NCBI RefSeq assembly: GCF_000496075.1 | Contig: NZ_AWXZ01000040.1 | Location: 186,001 to 250,000, forward strand | Direction: 5' to 3' | DNA from: Lutibaculum baratangense AMV1 | Lineage (GTDB): Bacteria > Pseudomonadota > Alphaproteobacteria > Rhizobiales > Tepidamorphaceae | DNA length: 64,000 nt | Shown: positions 53,083 to 60,751 of the stretch, in pieces | Layout: each line of letters begins with the position of its first letter | Numbering within the stretch: the first letter of the stretch is position 1 | The notes under the pieces: generated by a model | The model's database searches: none | The model's input: only the letters and a program-made list of their open reading frames with translations | Told to the model about the DNA's origin: nothing | Translations under genes and position numbers: made by a program

Positions 53083-55146
53083 ATGACCCAAGCGGCGGAA
53101 GAAGACGCGGGCGACCGCATCAACCCCACGGTCTTCTACGGATCCGCCGTCGCTATCGTCGCCTTCGCCCTCTTCGTCATGATCTTCACTGACGCCGCGA
53201 ATGCCGCGATCGGCGCGGCGCTCGGCTGGATCTCGAACAGCTTCGGCTGGTTCTACTTCATCGCCGTGGTGATCTACCTGGCTTTCGTGGTCGCCGTGGG
53301 CCTCTCGCGCTTCGGCAAGATCAGGCTCGGCCCCGAGCACTCGCGCCCGGAGTTTCCGCTGCTGACCTGGGCGGCGATGCTGTTTGCCGCCGGCATCGGC
53401 ATCGATCTTCTCTTCTACTGCGTGGTCGAGCCCGTCACGCAGTTCCTCGCGCCGCCCGAAGGCGACCCCGAGACGGTGGCCGCCGCGCGGCACGCGATGC
53501 AGCTCACGTTCTTTCACTGGGGTATCTCGGGCTGGGGCATCTACACGCTCGTCGGCATGTCGCTTGCCTATTTCAGCTACCGGCACGGCCTGCCGCTGAC
53601 GATCCGCTCCGCTCTCTTCCCGATCTTCGGCAACCGGATCGAGGGCTGGATCGGCCACCTCGTCGACATCGCCGCCGTGCTGGGCACGGTGTTCGGCATC
53701 GCGACGAGCCTCGGCATCGGCATCATCCAGCTGACCTACGGCCTCGAATACATGTTCGGGATCCCCGACAACCAGCTGACCCAGGCGACGCTGGCGGTGG
53801 CGATCGTCGCCTTTGCCGCGCTTTCGGCGGCGACGGGCGTGGAGCGCGGCATCCGCCGGCTGTCGGAGTTCAACATGCTCCTCGCCGTGCTGCTCGTCCT
53901 GTTCGTGCTGTTGGTCGGCGAGACGCGCTTCCTCCTGAACGCGCTCGTGATGAATGTCGGCGACTACGTCACCGGCTTCGCGGGAATGTCGTTCAACACC
54001 TATGCCTTCGACCCGCCGACCGACTGGCTGAACGCGTGGACCGTCTTCTTCTGGGCCTGGTGGATCGCCTGGGGGCCGTTCGTCGGGCTCTTCCTCGCCC
54101 GCATCTCGCGCGGCCGCACGATCGGCCAGTTCGTGGCGGGAACGCTTCTGCTGCCGCTCGGCTTCATGATGGTCTGGATGTCCGTCATGGGAAACAGCGC
54201 CATCGGCATGATCATGGAGGGCGCCGCCGGCTTCGGCGAGGCGGCGATGGAGAATCCGGGCTCTTCGATCTATCTCTTCCTCGAGACCCTGCCGTGGACG
54301 GCGCTGACGACAATCGCGACGACGATCCTCGCCATCGTCTTCTTCGTGACGTCGGGCGATTCGGGCTCGCTCGTGCTCTCGAACTTCACCTCGGTCCTGA
54401 AGGACCCCAACAGCGACGCGCCGGTGTGGATGCGCATCGTCTGGGCGGTGATCATCGGCCTCCTGACGGTCGCGCTGCTCTTCGCCGACGGGCTCGGGGC
54501 GCTGCAGAGCACGACCGTCATCATGGGCCTGCCCTTCTCGATCGTGCTCTTCCTCGTGATGGCGGGGCTCTTCAAGGCGCTGAGGGTCGAGGCGCTGAAG
54601 GAGAAGAGCCACGTCCACAGCCTCTCGGCCTATCTCTCCGGCCGCACGAGCCCGGCCGTCCATCCGGGTGCCGAGAGCTGGGCGCAGCGGCTCGAGCGCG
54701 CGGTGAGCTATCCCACGCGGCGGGAGGCCATCGACTTCCTGCGCGACACGGCGCGGCCCGCCATGGAGGCGATCCGCGGCGAGCTCGAGCCGAAGGGGAT
54801 GGGCGTCGCGATCGAGGAGGAGACCGACGGCGACACGCGCCTGACGCTCAGGATCTCGCACGAGGACGCGGAGGACTTCGTCTACCAGCTCTGGCTCCGC
54901 CGCTCGATGGTGCCGAGCTTCGTGCCCCGCGCCCAGAGCGAGAGCGCCGCCTACTACCGCGCCGAGGTGTGCCTGTTCGAGGGCGGCCAAGGCTACGACG
55001 TGATGGGCTATACCCGCGAGCAGCTGATCGACGACATGCTCGACCAGTACGAGAGACACCTCGCCTTCCTGCACATGCAGGCGCGCGAGGTGGGCCGCAC
55101 GGGCGTGCTGCCGGACGACGATGCCGCTCCCGGCAAGGCCGGCTGA
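53083..55146 (+). CDS. betT: BCCT-family choline/betaine transporter
   Basis: The 687-residue product has about 12 helices and the BCCT core: GIGIDLLFYCVVEPVTQFLAPPEG, FFHWGISGWGIYTLVGMSLAYFSYRHG and TVFFWAWWIAWGPFVGLFLARISRGRTIGQFV with the conserved Trp box. A cytoplasmic C-terminal domain of about 180 residues (from near residue 510) is typical of high-affinity BetT and tunes activity to osmotic strength. GGGAG lies 8 nt before ATG 53083. betA follows 44 bp later, so uptake and oxidation of choline are coupled. Confidence 0.92.
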   Translation: MTQAAEEDAGDRINPTVFYGSAVAIVAFALFVMIFTDAANAAIGAALGWISNSFGWFYFIAVVIYLAFVVAVGLSRFGKIRLGPEHSRPEFPLLTWAAMLFAAGIGIDLLFYCVVEPVTQFLAPPEGDPETVAAARHAMQLTFFHWGISGWGIYTLVGMSLAYFSYRHGLPLTIRSALFPIFGNRIEGWIGHLVDIAAVLGTVFGIATSLGIGIIQLTYGLEYMFGIPDNQLTQATLAVAIVAFAALSAATGVERGIRRLSEFNMLLAVLLVLFVLLVGETRFLLNALVMNVGDYVTGFAGMSFNTYAFDPPTDWLNAWTVFFWAWWIAWGPFVGLFLARISRGRTIGQFVAGTLLLPLGFMMVWMSVMGNSAIGMIMEGAAGFGEAAMENPGSSIYLFLETLPWTALTTIATTILAIVFFVTSGDSGSLVLSNFTSVLKDPNSDAPVWMRIVWAVIIGLLTVALLFADGLGALQSTTVIMGLPFSIVLFLVMAGLFKALRVEALKEKSHVHSLSAYLSGRTSPAVHPGAESWAQRLERAVSYPTRREAIDFLRDTARPAMEAIRGELEPKGMGVAIEEETDGDTRLTLRISHEDAEDFVYQLWLRRSMVPSFVPRAQSESAAYYRAEVCLFEGGQGYDVMGYTREQLIDDMLDQYERHLAFLHMQAREVGRTGVLPDDDAAPGKAG

Positions 55147-55190
55147 GGCCCGACGCCCCCCGCGACACGAGAACAGCAGGAGCCGATGGA

Positions 55191-56882
55191 ATGGCCGCAC
55201 AAGCCTTCGACGAGGAGTTCGACTTCGTGGTGGTCGGCGCCGGATCGGCCGGATCGGTGCTCGCCGACCGGCTGAGCGCCGACGGCACGAACAGGGTGCT
55301 CGTCCTCGAATTCGGGGGCAGGGACAACTCGATTTACATCCAGATGCCGACCGCCTTCTCGATCCCGCTCGGCATGAAGCGCTTCGACTGGGGCTACCAT
55401 TCCGAGCCCGAGCCGGGGCTCAAGGGCCGGCGCATCCACCAGGCGCGCGGCAAGGTGATCGGCGGCTCGTCCTCGATCAACGGCCTCGCCTATGTCCGTG
55501 GCAATGCCGGCGACTTCGACGAGTGGGAGGAGCACGGCGCGGCGGGCTGGGGCTACCGCCACGTCCTGCCCTATTTCGTGCGCGCGGAGGACTGCCTCTA
55601 CGGCGCCGACGAGTATCGCGGCGCGGGCGGCCCGCTCGGCACGAACAACGGCAACAACATGGAGAACCCGCTCTACCGCGCCTTCATCGAGGCGGGGCGG
55701 CAGGCGGGCTACGGCGAGACGCGCGACTATAACGGCTACCGGCAGGAGGGCTTCTGCCGGATGGACATGACGGTGCGCAACGGCGTCCGGTGCTCGACGG
55801 CGAACGCCTACCTCAAGCCCGCGATGACGCGGGCGAATCTCGACGTGAAGACGCACGCGCTGACGACGCGCATCCTCTTCGAGGGCAGGCGCGCCGTCGG
55901 GGTCGAGTACCGGCGCGGCGGCGAGACGCGGCGCGCGAAGGCGAGGGGAGAGGTGATCCTCTCGGCCTCGAGCTTCAACTCGCCGAAGCTCCTGATGCTG
56001 TCGGGCGTGGGGCCGGCCGCGCACCTGAAAAGCCACGGCATCGACGTCCTGCACGACCTGCCGGGCGTCGGCCGCAACCTGCAGGACCATCTCGAGGTCT
56101 GGGTGCAGCAGCTCTGCACGCAGCCGATCACGCTGAACCGGCGGCTCGGCCTCGTCGGCCAGGGCCTGATCGGCGCGCGCTGGCTTCTCACGAAGACCGG
56201 GCTCGGCATCAGCAACCAGTTCGAGTCGAACGGCTACATCCGAACGCGGGCCGGCCTGCGCTTTCCCGACCTCCAGTACCATTTCCTCGCCGGCGCGATC
56301 TCCTATGACGGCAAGCCCGCGACCAAAGGCGACGGCTTCCAGGTGCATCTCGGCCACAACAAGCCGAAGAGCCGCGGCTATGTCGAGCTTTCCTCGCGCG
56401 ACGCGGAGGCGCAGCCGAAGATCGTCTTCAACTACCTCTCCGAGGAGGAGGACAAGGAAGGCTTCCGCGCGGGGCTTCGCCTGACGCGCGAGATCTTCGC
56501 GCAAGGGGCCTTCGACCCCTATCGCGGCGACGAGCTCTCGCCCGGCAGGGACGTGACGACCGACGACGAGATCGACGACTGGGTGGCGGAGACGGCCGAG
56601 ACCGCCTACCACCCGGCCGGCAGCTGCCGGATGGGGACGGACGAGATGGCCGTCGTCGACCCCGAATGCCGGGTCCACGGGATCGAGGGCCTGCGCGTCG
56701 TCGATTCCTCGATCATGCCGACGCTGACGAACGGCAACATCAACGCGCCGACGATCATGATCGGCGAGAAGGGCGCCGACCTCCTGCTCGGCCGCGAGCC
56801 GCTGCCGCCCTCCGACGCGCCGTCCTGGGTGGCGCCGGACTGGGAGACGAAGCAGCGGACGGGGAAGCCGGAGCGGCGGTAG
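55191..56882 (+). CDS. betA: Choline dehydrogenase (GMC family)
   Basis: It oxidises choline to betaine aldehyde. The 563-residue FAD enzyme has the dinucleotide motif FVVVGAGSAGSVLADRLS, GMC signature 1 (GKVIGGSSSINGLAYVRG), signature 2 (GEVILSASSFNSPKLLMLSG), and the catalytic His/Asn region YHPAGSCRMG and NGNINAPTIMIGEKGADLLL. ISNQFESNGYIR and LQYHFLAGAISYDG match BetA specifically. No betB or betI is in the window. Confidence 0.92.
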   Translation: MAAQAFDEEFDFVVVGAGSAGSVLADRLSADGTNRVLVLEFGGRDNSIYIQMPTAFSIPLGMKRFDWGYHSEPEPGLKGRRIHQARGKVIGGSSSINGLAYVRGNAGDFDEWEEHGAAGWGYRHVLPYFVRAEDCLYGADEYRGAGGPLGTNNGNNMENPLYRAFIEAGRQAGYGETRDYNGYRQEGFCRMDMTVRNGVRCSTANAYLKPAMTRANLDVKTHALTTRILFEGRRAVGVEYRRGGETRRAKARGEVILSASSFNSPKLLMLSGVGPAAHLKSHGIDVLHDLPGVGRNLQDHLEVWVQQLCTQPITLNRRLGLVGQGLIGARWLLTKTGLGISNQFESNGYIRTRAGLRFPDLQYHFLAGAISYDGKPATKGDGFQVHLGHNKPKSRGYVELSSRDAEAQPKIVFNYLSEEEDKEGFRAGLRLTREIFAQGAFDPYRGDELSPGRDVTTDDEIDDWVAETAETAYHPAGSCRMGTDEMAVVDPECRVHGIEGLRVVDSSIMPTLTNGNINAPTIMIGEKGADLLLGREPLPPSDAPSWVAPDWETKQRTGKPERR

Positions 56883-56974
56883 GGGGAGGCGCGCTCAAGC
56901 GGCACTCGATCTCCGTTTCGGATATTGCGTTTATTCGCGCCACACCTCATATCTGTCATGCGGAGGTGAAGGAC

Positions 56975-57421
56975 ATGAGCGTGCTCCTGGATCGCGACGA
57001 CACGATCATTCCGGACGAGGCCGAGACGGAGCTTGCCGTCGAGCTCAGCCGTGCGCTGTCGCTGCGCAAGAACGGCCCTCTTCGCGTGCGACTGGACGAT
57101 GGAACGGAATTGGCCCTGCCGCGCTCGGCATCGCGGCTGCTGGAGCATCTGTTGGCCGAGATGTCGCGCGGGAATGCGGTGACCCTCATCCCGGTTCATG
57201 CCGAGCTGACGACGCAGGAGGCCGCGGACTTCCTGAATGTCTCCCGCCCGTACCTGATCAAGCTCCTGGAGAGCGGGGACGTGCCCTACCACAAGATCGG
57301 CACGCACAGGCGGGTGCGCTTCGCGGATCTGGAAGCCTACCGCCGACAGATCGAAAGCCGGCGCAACAGGGCCATGGACGATCTCGCGGACCAGGCGCAG
57401 GATCTGGAGCTGGGATATTAG
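56975..57421 (+). CDS. Excisionase-type helix-turn-helix protein, probable antitoxin
   Basis: The 148-residue product ends in a MerR/excisionase-like helix-turn-helix: ELTTQEAADFLNVSRPYLIKLLESGDVPYHKIGTHRRVRFADLEAYRRQIE in parts. The N-terminal half is acidic and helical (DTIIPDEAETELAVELSRALSLRKNG). GGAGGTGAAGGAC precedes ATG 56975. The next gene is a PIN-domain ribonuclease that overlaps it by 5 bp, so it most likely is the antitoxin and autorepressor of that pair. Confidence 0.85.
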   Translation: MSVLLDRDDTIIPDEAETELAVELSRALSLRKNGPLRVRLDDGTELALPRSASRLLEHLLAEMSRGNAVTLIPVHAELTTQEAADFLNVSRPYLIKLLESGDVPYHKIGTHRRVRFADLEAYRRQIESRRNRAMDDLADQAQDLELGY

Positions 57422-57992
57422 GTCGTCGAGCTACACCGTCCTGCTCGACGCCAATGTTCTCTACCCGGCGCCTCTTCGGGACATTCTGCTCGAACTCTCC
57501 GCGAGGGGCCTGTTCCGGGCCAAGTGGACCTCGCAGATCAACCGGGAGTGGATCGAAGCCCTGCTCGAGCACCGGCCCGACATCGAGCGGGCCAAGCTGC
57601 TGAGGACATGCGCTCTGATGGAAGAGGCGGTGCCCGATTGCCTGATCACGGGATACGAAGCGCTCACGGAAGCCCTGACCCTTCCGGATCCGGATGACAG
57701 GCACGTGCTGGCAGCCGCGATCGTCGGAAAGTGCAGCGCGATCATCACGAGGAACGTGCGGGACTTTCCGCGAGCGACGCTCGCCTCCTACGACATCGAG
57801 GCGATGCACCCCGACGACTTCATCCACCACCAGGTGGGGCTGGACCGGGCCGCGGTGATCGTATCCGCCCGAAACTGCCGCATGCGGTTGCGCAATCCCC
57901 CATCGTCGGCCGAGCAGTATGTCGAGACGCTCAGGCGCCAAGGCCTCCCCAAGACCTGCGCCGAACTCGCCGAATATGTCTCGATCATCTGA
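57417..57992 (+). CDS. PIN-domain ribonuclease toxin, apparent ATT start
   Basis: The 191-residue product has the PIN acidic residues: first Asp in YTVLLDANVLYPAPLRD, then Glu in INREWIEALLEHRPDIE, and Asp in LPDPDDRHVLAAAIVGKCSAIITRNVRDFP. No ATG, GTG or TTG is in frame before codon 68 (57618). A GGAG at 57406-57409 is 7 nt before ATT 57417, which overlaps the antitoxin stop (ATTAG), so ATT is the best start. Starting at 57618 would remove the first Asp. It probably cleaves RNA and is held in check by the upstream protein. Confidence 0.8.
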   Translation: MRSSSYTVLLDANVLYPAPLRDILLELSARGLFRAKWTSQINREWIEALLEHRPDIERAKLLRTCALMEEAVPDCLITGYEALTEALTLPDPDDRHVLAAAIVGKCSAIITRNVRDFPRATLASYDIEAMHPDDFIHHQVGLDRAAVIVSARNCRMRLRNPPSSAEQYVETLRRQGLPKTCAELAEYVSII

Positions 57993-58029
57993 TCGTTACG
58001 GGGTTTGCGACCCGCGTTGCATCGTCCTG

Positions 58030-58176
58030 TTGGAGCACCGTGCTTGCGCCCGCGAGAGCCTCTACCGCTCGCTCTCGGCCAGCGGCAACCCGGAGTTCGC
58101 GACGGTGCTGAAGGTGCTCAAGGCGTTCGGCCTGCGGCTGGAGGCGACGCCGGAGAGCGAGCGCGAGGGGGCTTGA
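58030..58176 (+). pseudogene. HigA-like antitoxin remnant (C-terminal part)
   Basis: The frame ends with ARESLYRSLSASGNPEFATVLKVLKAFGLRLEA, the second half of the HigA-like addiction-module antidote helix-turn-helix. The N-terminal half of the usual 95-105 residue protein is missing, and upstream sequence belongs to the PIN gene's end. A TTG at 58030 could open a 48-codon frame but has no clear ribosome-binding site. No HigB toxin lies next to it. It is likely a decayed toxin-antitoxin locus. Confidence 0.65.
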
Positions 58177-58449
58177 GCGGCGGGGGTTCCAAGGCTCACG
58201 CCTCCCACGGCGCCTTGCGGGTGGCGCGGGCGCGGCGCCTGCGCTTGACCGCGCGGCGCTGGTGCGCCGCCCGTGGTCCTGTCTCCCGTCATGGCCGGCA
58301 GAGCAAGGAGCGCAAACTATTTTTGGTTCCCTAGGGTAAGCAACGGGGGTACTGTAGAAATCGGCTGACGAGCGGCTTGCCGACTTCCAGCATTGCCGTT
58401 CCTCGGGCGTCTCGTGACTTGTGCTTTGCGCGCAACATGGAGGATCGGG

Positions 58450-59085
58450 ATGGCGGATCTTCAATGGACGATCCAGGGTCGCGAATTCATCAACTGCAAT
58501 TGCGACTATGGTTGCCCCTGCCAGTTCAACAGTCGTCCAACCCATGGAAACTGCCATGCGGTGGTGGCCGTCATCATCGAGAAGGGCCATCACGGGGACG
58601 TGCGGCTCGACGGGCTGAGGATAGCGGCCATCGCCACCTGGCCGGGGGCGATCCACGAGGGGCACGGCGCGATCGTGCCGATCGTGGACGAGCGGGCCTC
58701 CGCCGAGCAGAGAGAGGCGCTGCTCCGGATCATGAGCGGCGAGGACACGGAGCCCGGTGCGACGTTCTTCCAGGTCTTCTCCACGACGTTCGAGACGATC
58801 CACGAGCCGGTCTTCGCGCCCATCGATCTCGAGGTGGACGTGCAGGGCAGGCTGGCGAGGCTTTCGGTGCCCGGATGGATCGACGCCCGGGGGGAGCCGA
58901 TCAGGAACCCCGTCACGGGCGAAGCCCACCAGGCGAGGATCGATCTGCCCCACGGCTTCGAGTACTCGATCGCCGAAGTGGGGCGGGGCTGGGCGAAGAC
59001 GGCTGGACCGATCAGCCACGCCCTCGACGACTCGCACGCCCACTTCGCCGAGCTTCACATGACGCAGAGCGGCGTCGTGCGGTAG
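58450..59085 (+). CDS. DUF1326 protein
   Basis: The 211-residue protein begins MADLQWTIQGREFINCNCDYGCPCQFN, the DUF1326 signature with the CNCxxxCPC cluster. It continues with GHHGDVRLDGLRIAAIATWPGAIHEGHGAIVPIVDE and a beta-rich domain. Four closely spaced Cys/Asn with flanking His suggest metal binding, but no activity is established. GGAGG lies 6 nt before ATG 58450. The DUF2182 gene follows 4 bp later. The 58177-58449 gap upstream has no supported gene. Confidence 0.85.
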   Translation: MADLQWTIQGREFINCNCDYGCPCQFNSRPTHGNCHAVVAVIIEKGHHGDVRLDGLRIAAIATWPGAIHEGHGAIVPIVDERASAEQREALLRIMSGEDTEPGATFFQVFSTTFETIHEPVFAPIDLEVDVQGRLARLSVPGWIDARGEPIRNPVTGEAHQARIDLPHGFEYSIAEVGRGWAKTAGPISHALDDSHAHFAELHMTQSGVVR

Positions 59086-59089
59086 CGCG

Positions 59090-59884
59090 ATGGCCGCGCC
59101 GTCCGTCGACTGGGCGCTTCGCCACGAGCGGCACGTCATCCTGATCGCGATCGGAGGCGTGGCCGCCCTGGCGTGGGCGTACATCGTGTGGCTCGCTCTC
59201 CACATGGACATGGGAGGCGAGCGCCTCGGGCAGATGTCCGGCATGATGATGCCGGATATCACGGGCTGGGCACCGCTCGACTTCGCGGAGATGTGGGCGA
59301 TGTGGGCCGTGATGATGGTGGGCATGATGCTGCCATCCGTCGCGCCGATGGCGCTCGTCTATGCGCGGGTCGAGGAGCATGCGCGGGCGCAGGGCAAGGC
59401 CTTCGCCTCGGTCGGATGGTTCCTCTCCGGCTATCTCGCGGCATGGGCGGGCTTCTCCGTCTTCGCGACCCTCGCCCAGTGGGCGCTCGAGCGGGCGGCC
59501 CTCATGTCTCCCATGTCGATGGCCCTTGCCGCCGAGGCCGGTGGCGTCGTACTGGTCGCTGCGGGCCTCTATCAGTGGACGCCCCTGAAGGAGGCGTGCC
59601 TTGCGCAGTGCCAGGCGCCGCTCGTCTTCATCCAGCGGCACGGCGGCTTCCGACGGACGGTCGGCGGGTCCTTCCAGCTCGGCTTCACGCACGGGCTCTA
59701 CTGCATCGGATGCTGCTGGGCGCTCATGGCGCTGCTCTTCGTGGCCGGCGTGATGAACCTCCTGTGGGTGGCGGTGATCGCGATCTTCGTGCTCCTCGAG
59801 AAGGTGGTGCCGTGGGGCAGGACGCTGTCGCGGCTGGCGGGTGCGGCGCTGGTGGCGGCGGGGGCCGTCCTCCTGCTCCACTGA
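59090..59884 (+). CDS. DUF2182 predicted metal-binding membrane protein
   Basis: The 264-residue protein has about six membrane helices and the DUF2182 motifs: WAMWAVMMVGMMLPSVAPMALVYAR, rich in Met, and CLAQCQAPLVFIQRHGGF with a Cys pair, then GLYCIGCCWALMALLFVAGVMNLLWV. The Met/Cys/His content fits metal or thiol chemistry. It sits 4 bp after the DUF1326 gene, a recurring pairing, so the two probably act together at the membrane. Confidence 0.85.
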   Translation: MAAPSVDWALRHERHVILIAIGGVAALAWAYIVWLALHMDMGGERLGQMSGMMMPDITGWAPLDFAEMWAMWAVMMVGMMLPSVAPMALVYARVEEHARAQGKAFASVGWFLSGYLAAWAGFSVFATLAQWALERAALMSPMSMALAAEAGGVVLVAAGLYQWTPLKEACLAQCQAPLVFIQRHGGFRRTVGGSFQLGFTHGLYCIGCCWALMALLFVAGVMNLLWVAVIAIFVLLEKVVPWGRTLSRLAGAALVAAGAVLLLH

Positions 59885-59970
59885 GCGCTTCCTCGCCGGC
59901 GCGTCGCCCTGGCCTCGACGCCCGCGATGCGGGCTTCCGGCGCCGGCAGAGAATCATAGGAATTATATCC

Positions 59971-59999
59971 TTGACAGCGTGACGCTGGTCCTGTAGGGT
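59971..59999 (+). promoter_or_regulatory. Sigma-70-like promoter upstream of the GTA cluster
   Basis: TTGACA (59971-59976) and TAGGGT (59994-59999) are separated by 17 bp. It is the best housekeeping promoter match in the gap 59885-60086 and points towards the GTA head genes. Confidence 0.65.
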
Positions 60000-60029
60000 C
60001 TCTGCAACATCGACAATTGCGCCTGACGA

Positions 60030-60056
60030 GGTCGCCGGTTCCGCCGGCGGCCTTTT
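60030..60056 (+). terminator. Terminator-like hairpin before the GTA small terminase
   Basis: GGTCGCCGG (60030-60038) pairs with CCGGCGGCC (60044-60052, one G-U pair) around TTCCG, followed by TTTT (60053-60056). It lies about 25 bp after the expected start of transcription and 30 bp before the first gene. Confidence 0.6.
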
Positions 60057-60086
60057 CGTTTGGGCGGTGCGCGGGGAGGCGGTCGA

Positions 60087-60581
60087 ATGGCGCAGGAGGC
60101 GGAGCCGTTCGATCGCTGGGACCTGATCCGCCGGCTCTACGAGGGCGAGGTGCTGACGCTGCCGGAGATCGGCGCGCTGGCCGGGCTGAAGGCGCGCTCG
60201 ATCACGGGGGCGGCGGCCAGGGAGCGCTGGAACCGGCGGCAGCCCGGCGGGCGGCTCGGGCCCGACCCGCACATGCAGGCGCTGAGCCGGGTGGCCGGCG
60301 CGGGTGGCGCGGGTGGCTGTGACGCGGAGCCGGCGCTCGACCGCGCGGCTTTGGTGCGGCGGCTATGGGCGGCGATCGAGCGCCACATGGAAGACGAGGA
60401 GGCGGGGCTGCACGGCAGCGACCCGCGCTGGCCACAGACCCTCGACACGCTGGTGCGCACGGTGGAGCGGCTGAGCGCGATGGCGCCGGCGGGCGGCGAG
60501 GGGTCGCAGGTTTCCGCGCCCGACGCGGAGGCGCTGCGGGCGGAGCTGCTGCGGCGGATCGAGGGGCTGGCGCGGGGGTGA
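60087..60581 (+). CDS. GTA small terminase-like protein (g1)
   Basis: The 164-residue protein starts with a helix-turn-helix (WDLIRRLYEGEVLTLPEIGALAGLKARSITGAAARERWNRR) and has an oligomerisation-type helix later (DRAALVRRLWAAIERHMEDEEA). Size and position directly before the large terminase match GTA gene g1. It would recognise or recruit DNA for packaging. GGGGAGG ribosome-binding site. Confidence 0.8.
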   Translation: MAQEAEPFDRWDLIRRLYEGEVLTLPEIGALAGLKARSITGAAARERWNRRQPGGRLGPDPHMQALSRVAGAGGAGGCDAEPALDRAALVRRLWAAIERHMEDEEAGLHGSDPRWPQTLDTLVRTVERLSAMAPAGGEGSQVSAPDAEALRAELLRRIEGLARG

Positions 60582-60596
60582 GGGGGGCGGCGGAGG

Positions 60597-60725
60597 TCCG
60601 TCGTGGGGCCCCTGGGTCCTGAACCAAGTTCAGGACGACACAGAATTCGTGGCGCGGCTGTGCGGCTCGCCGCAGCAGTTCCCGGGCTCGACCCGGGGTC
60701 CGGGGCGGCTTGTGACGGCGGATCT
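60597..60725. repeat. Dispersed palindrome between GTA g1 and terminase
   Basis: The 170-bp gap 60582-60751 has no gene. It contains a hairpin with 8-bp arms GTCCTGAA (60616-60623) and TTCAGGAC (60629-60636) and a CCCGGGCTCGACCCGGGG hairpin further on, the same types as at 3058 and 3110. A repeat inside the GTA operon is unexpected. Confidence 0.6.
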
Positions 60726-60751
60726 TTGGACATCGTTGGGAGAGCGGGGCC

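Noticed and set aside
52603-55200. An 865-codon minus-strand frame across betT
   Set aside because: Only its last 86 codons (DUF6455) look like protein; the rest is antisense to betT.
58062-58292. Minus-strand frame of 76 codons in the gap after the HigA remnant
   Set aside because: Pro/Arg/Ala-rich with no recognisable feature and antisense to the remnant; nothing supports translation.
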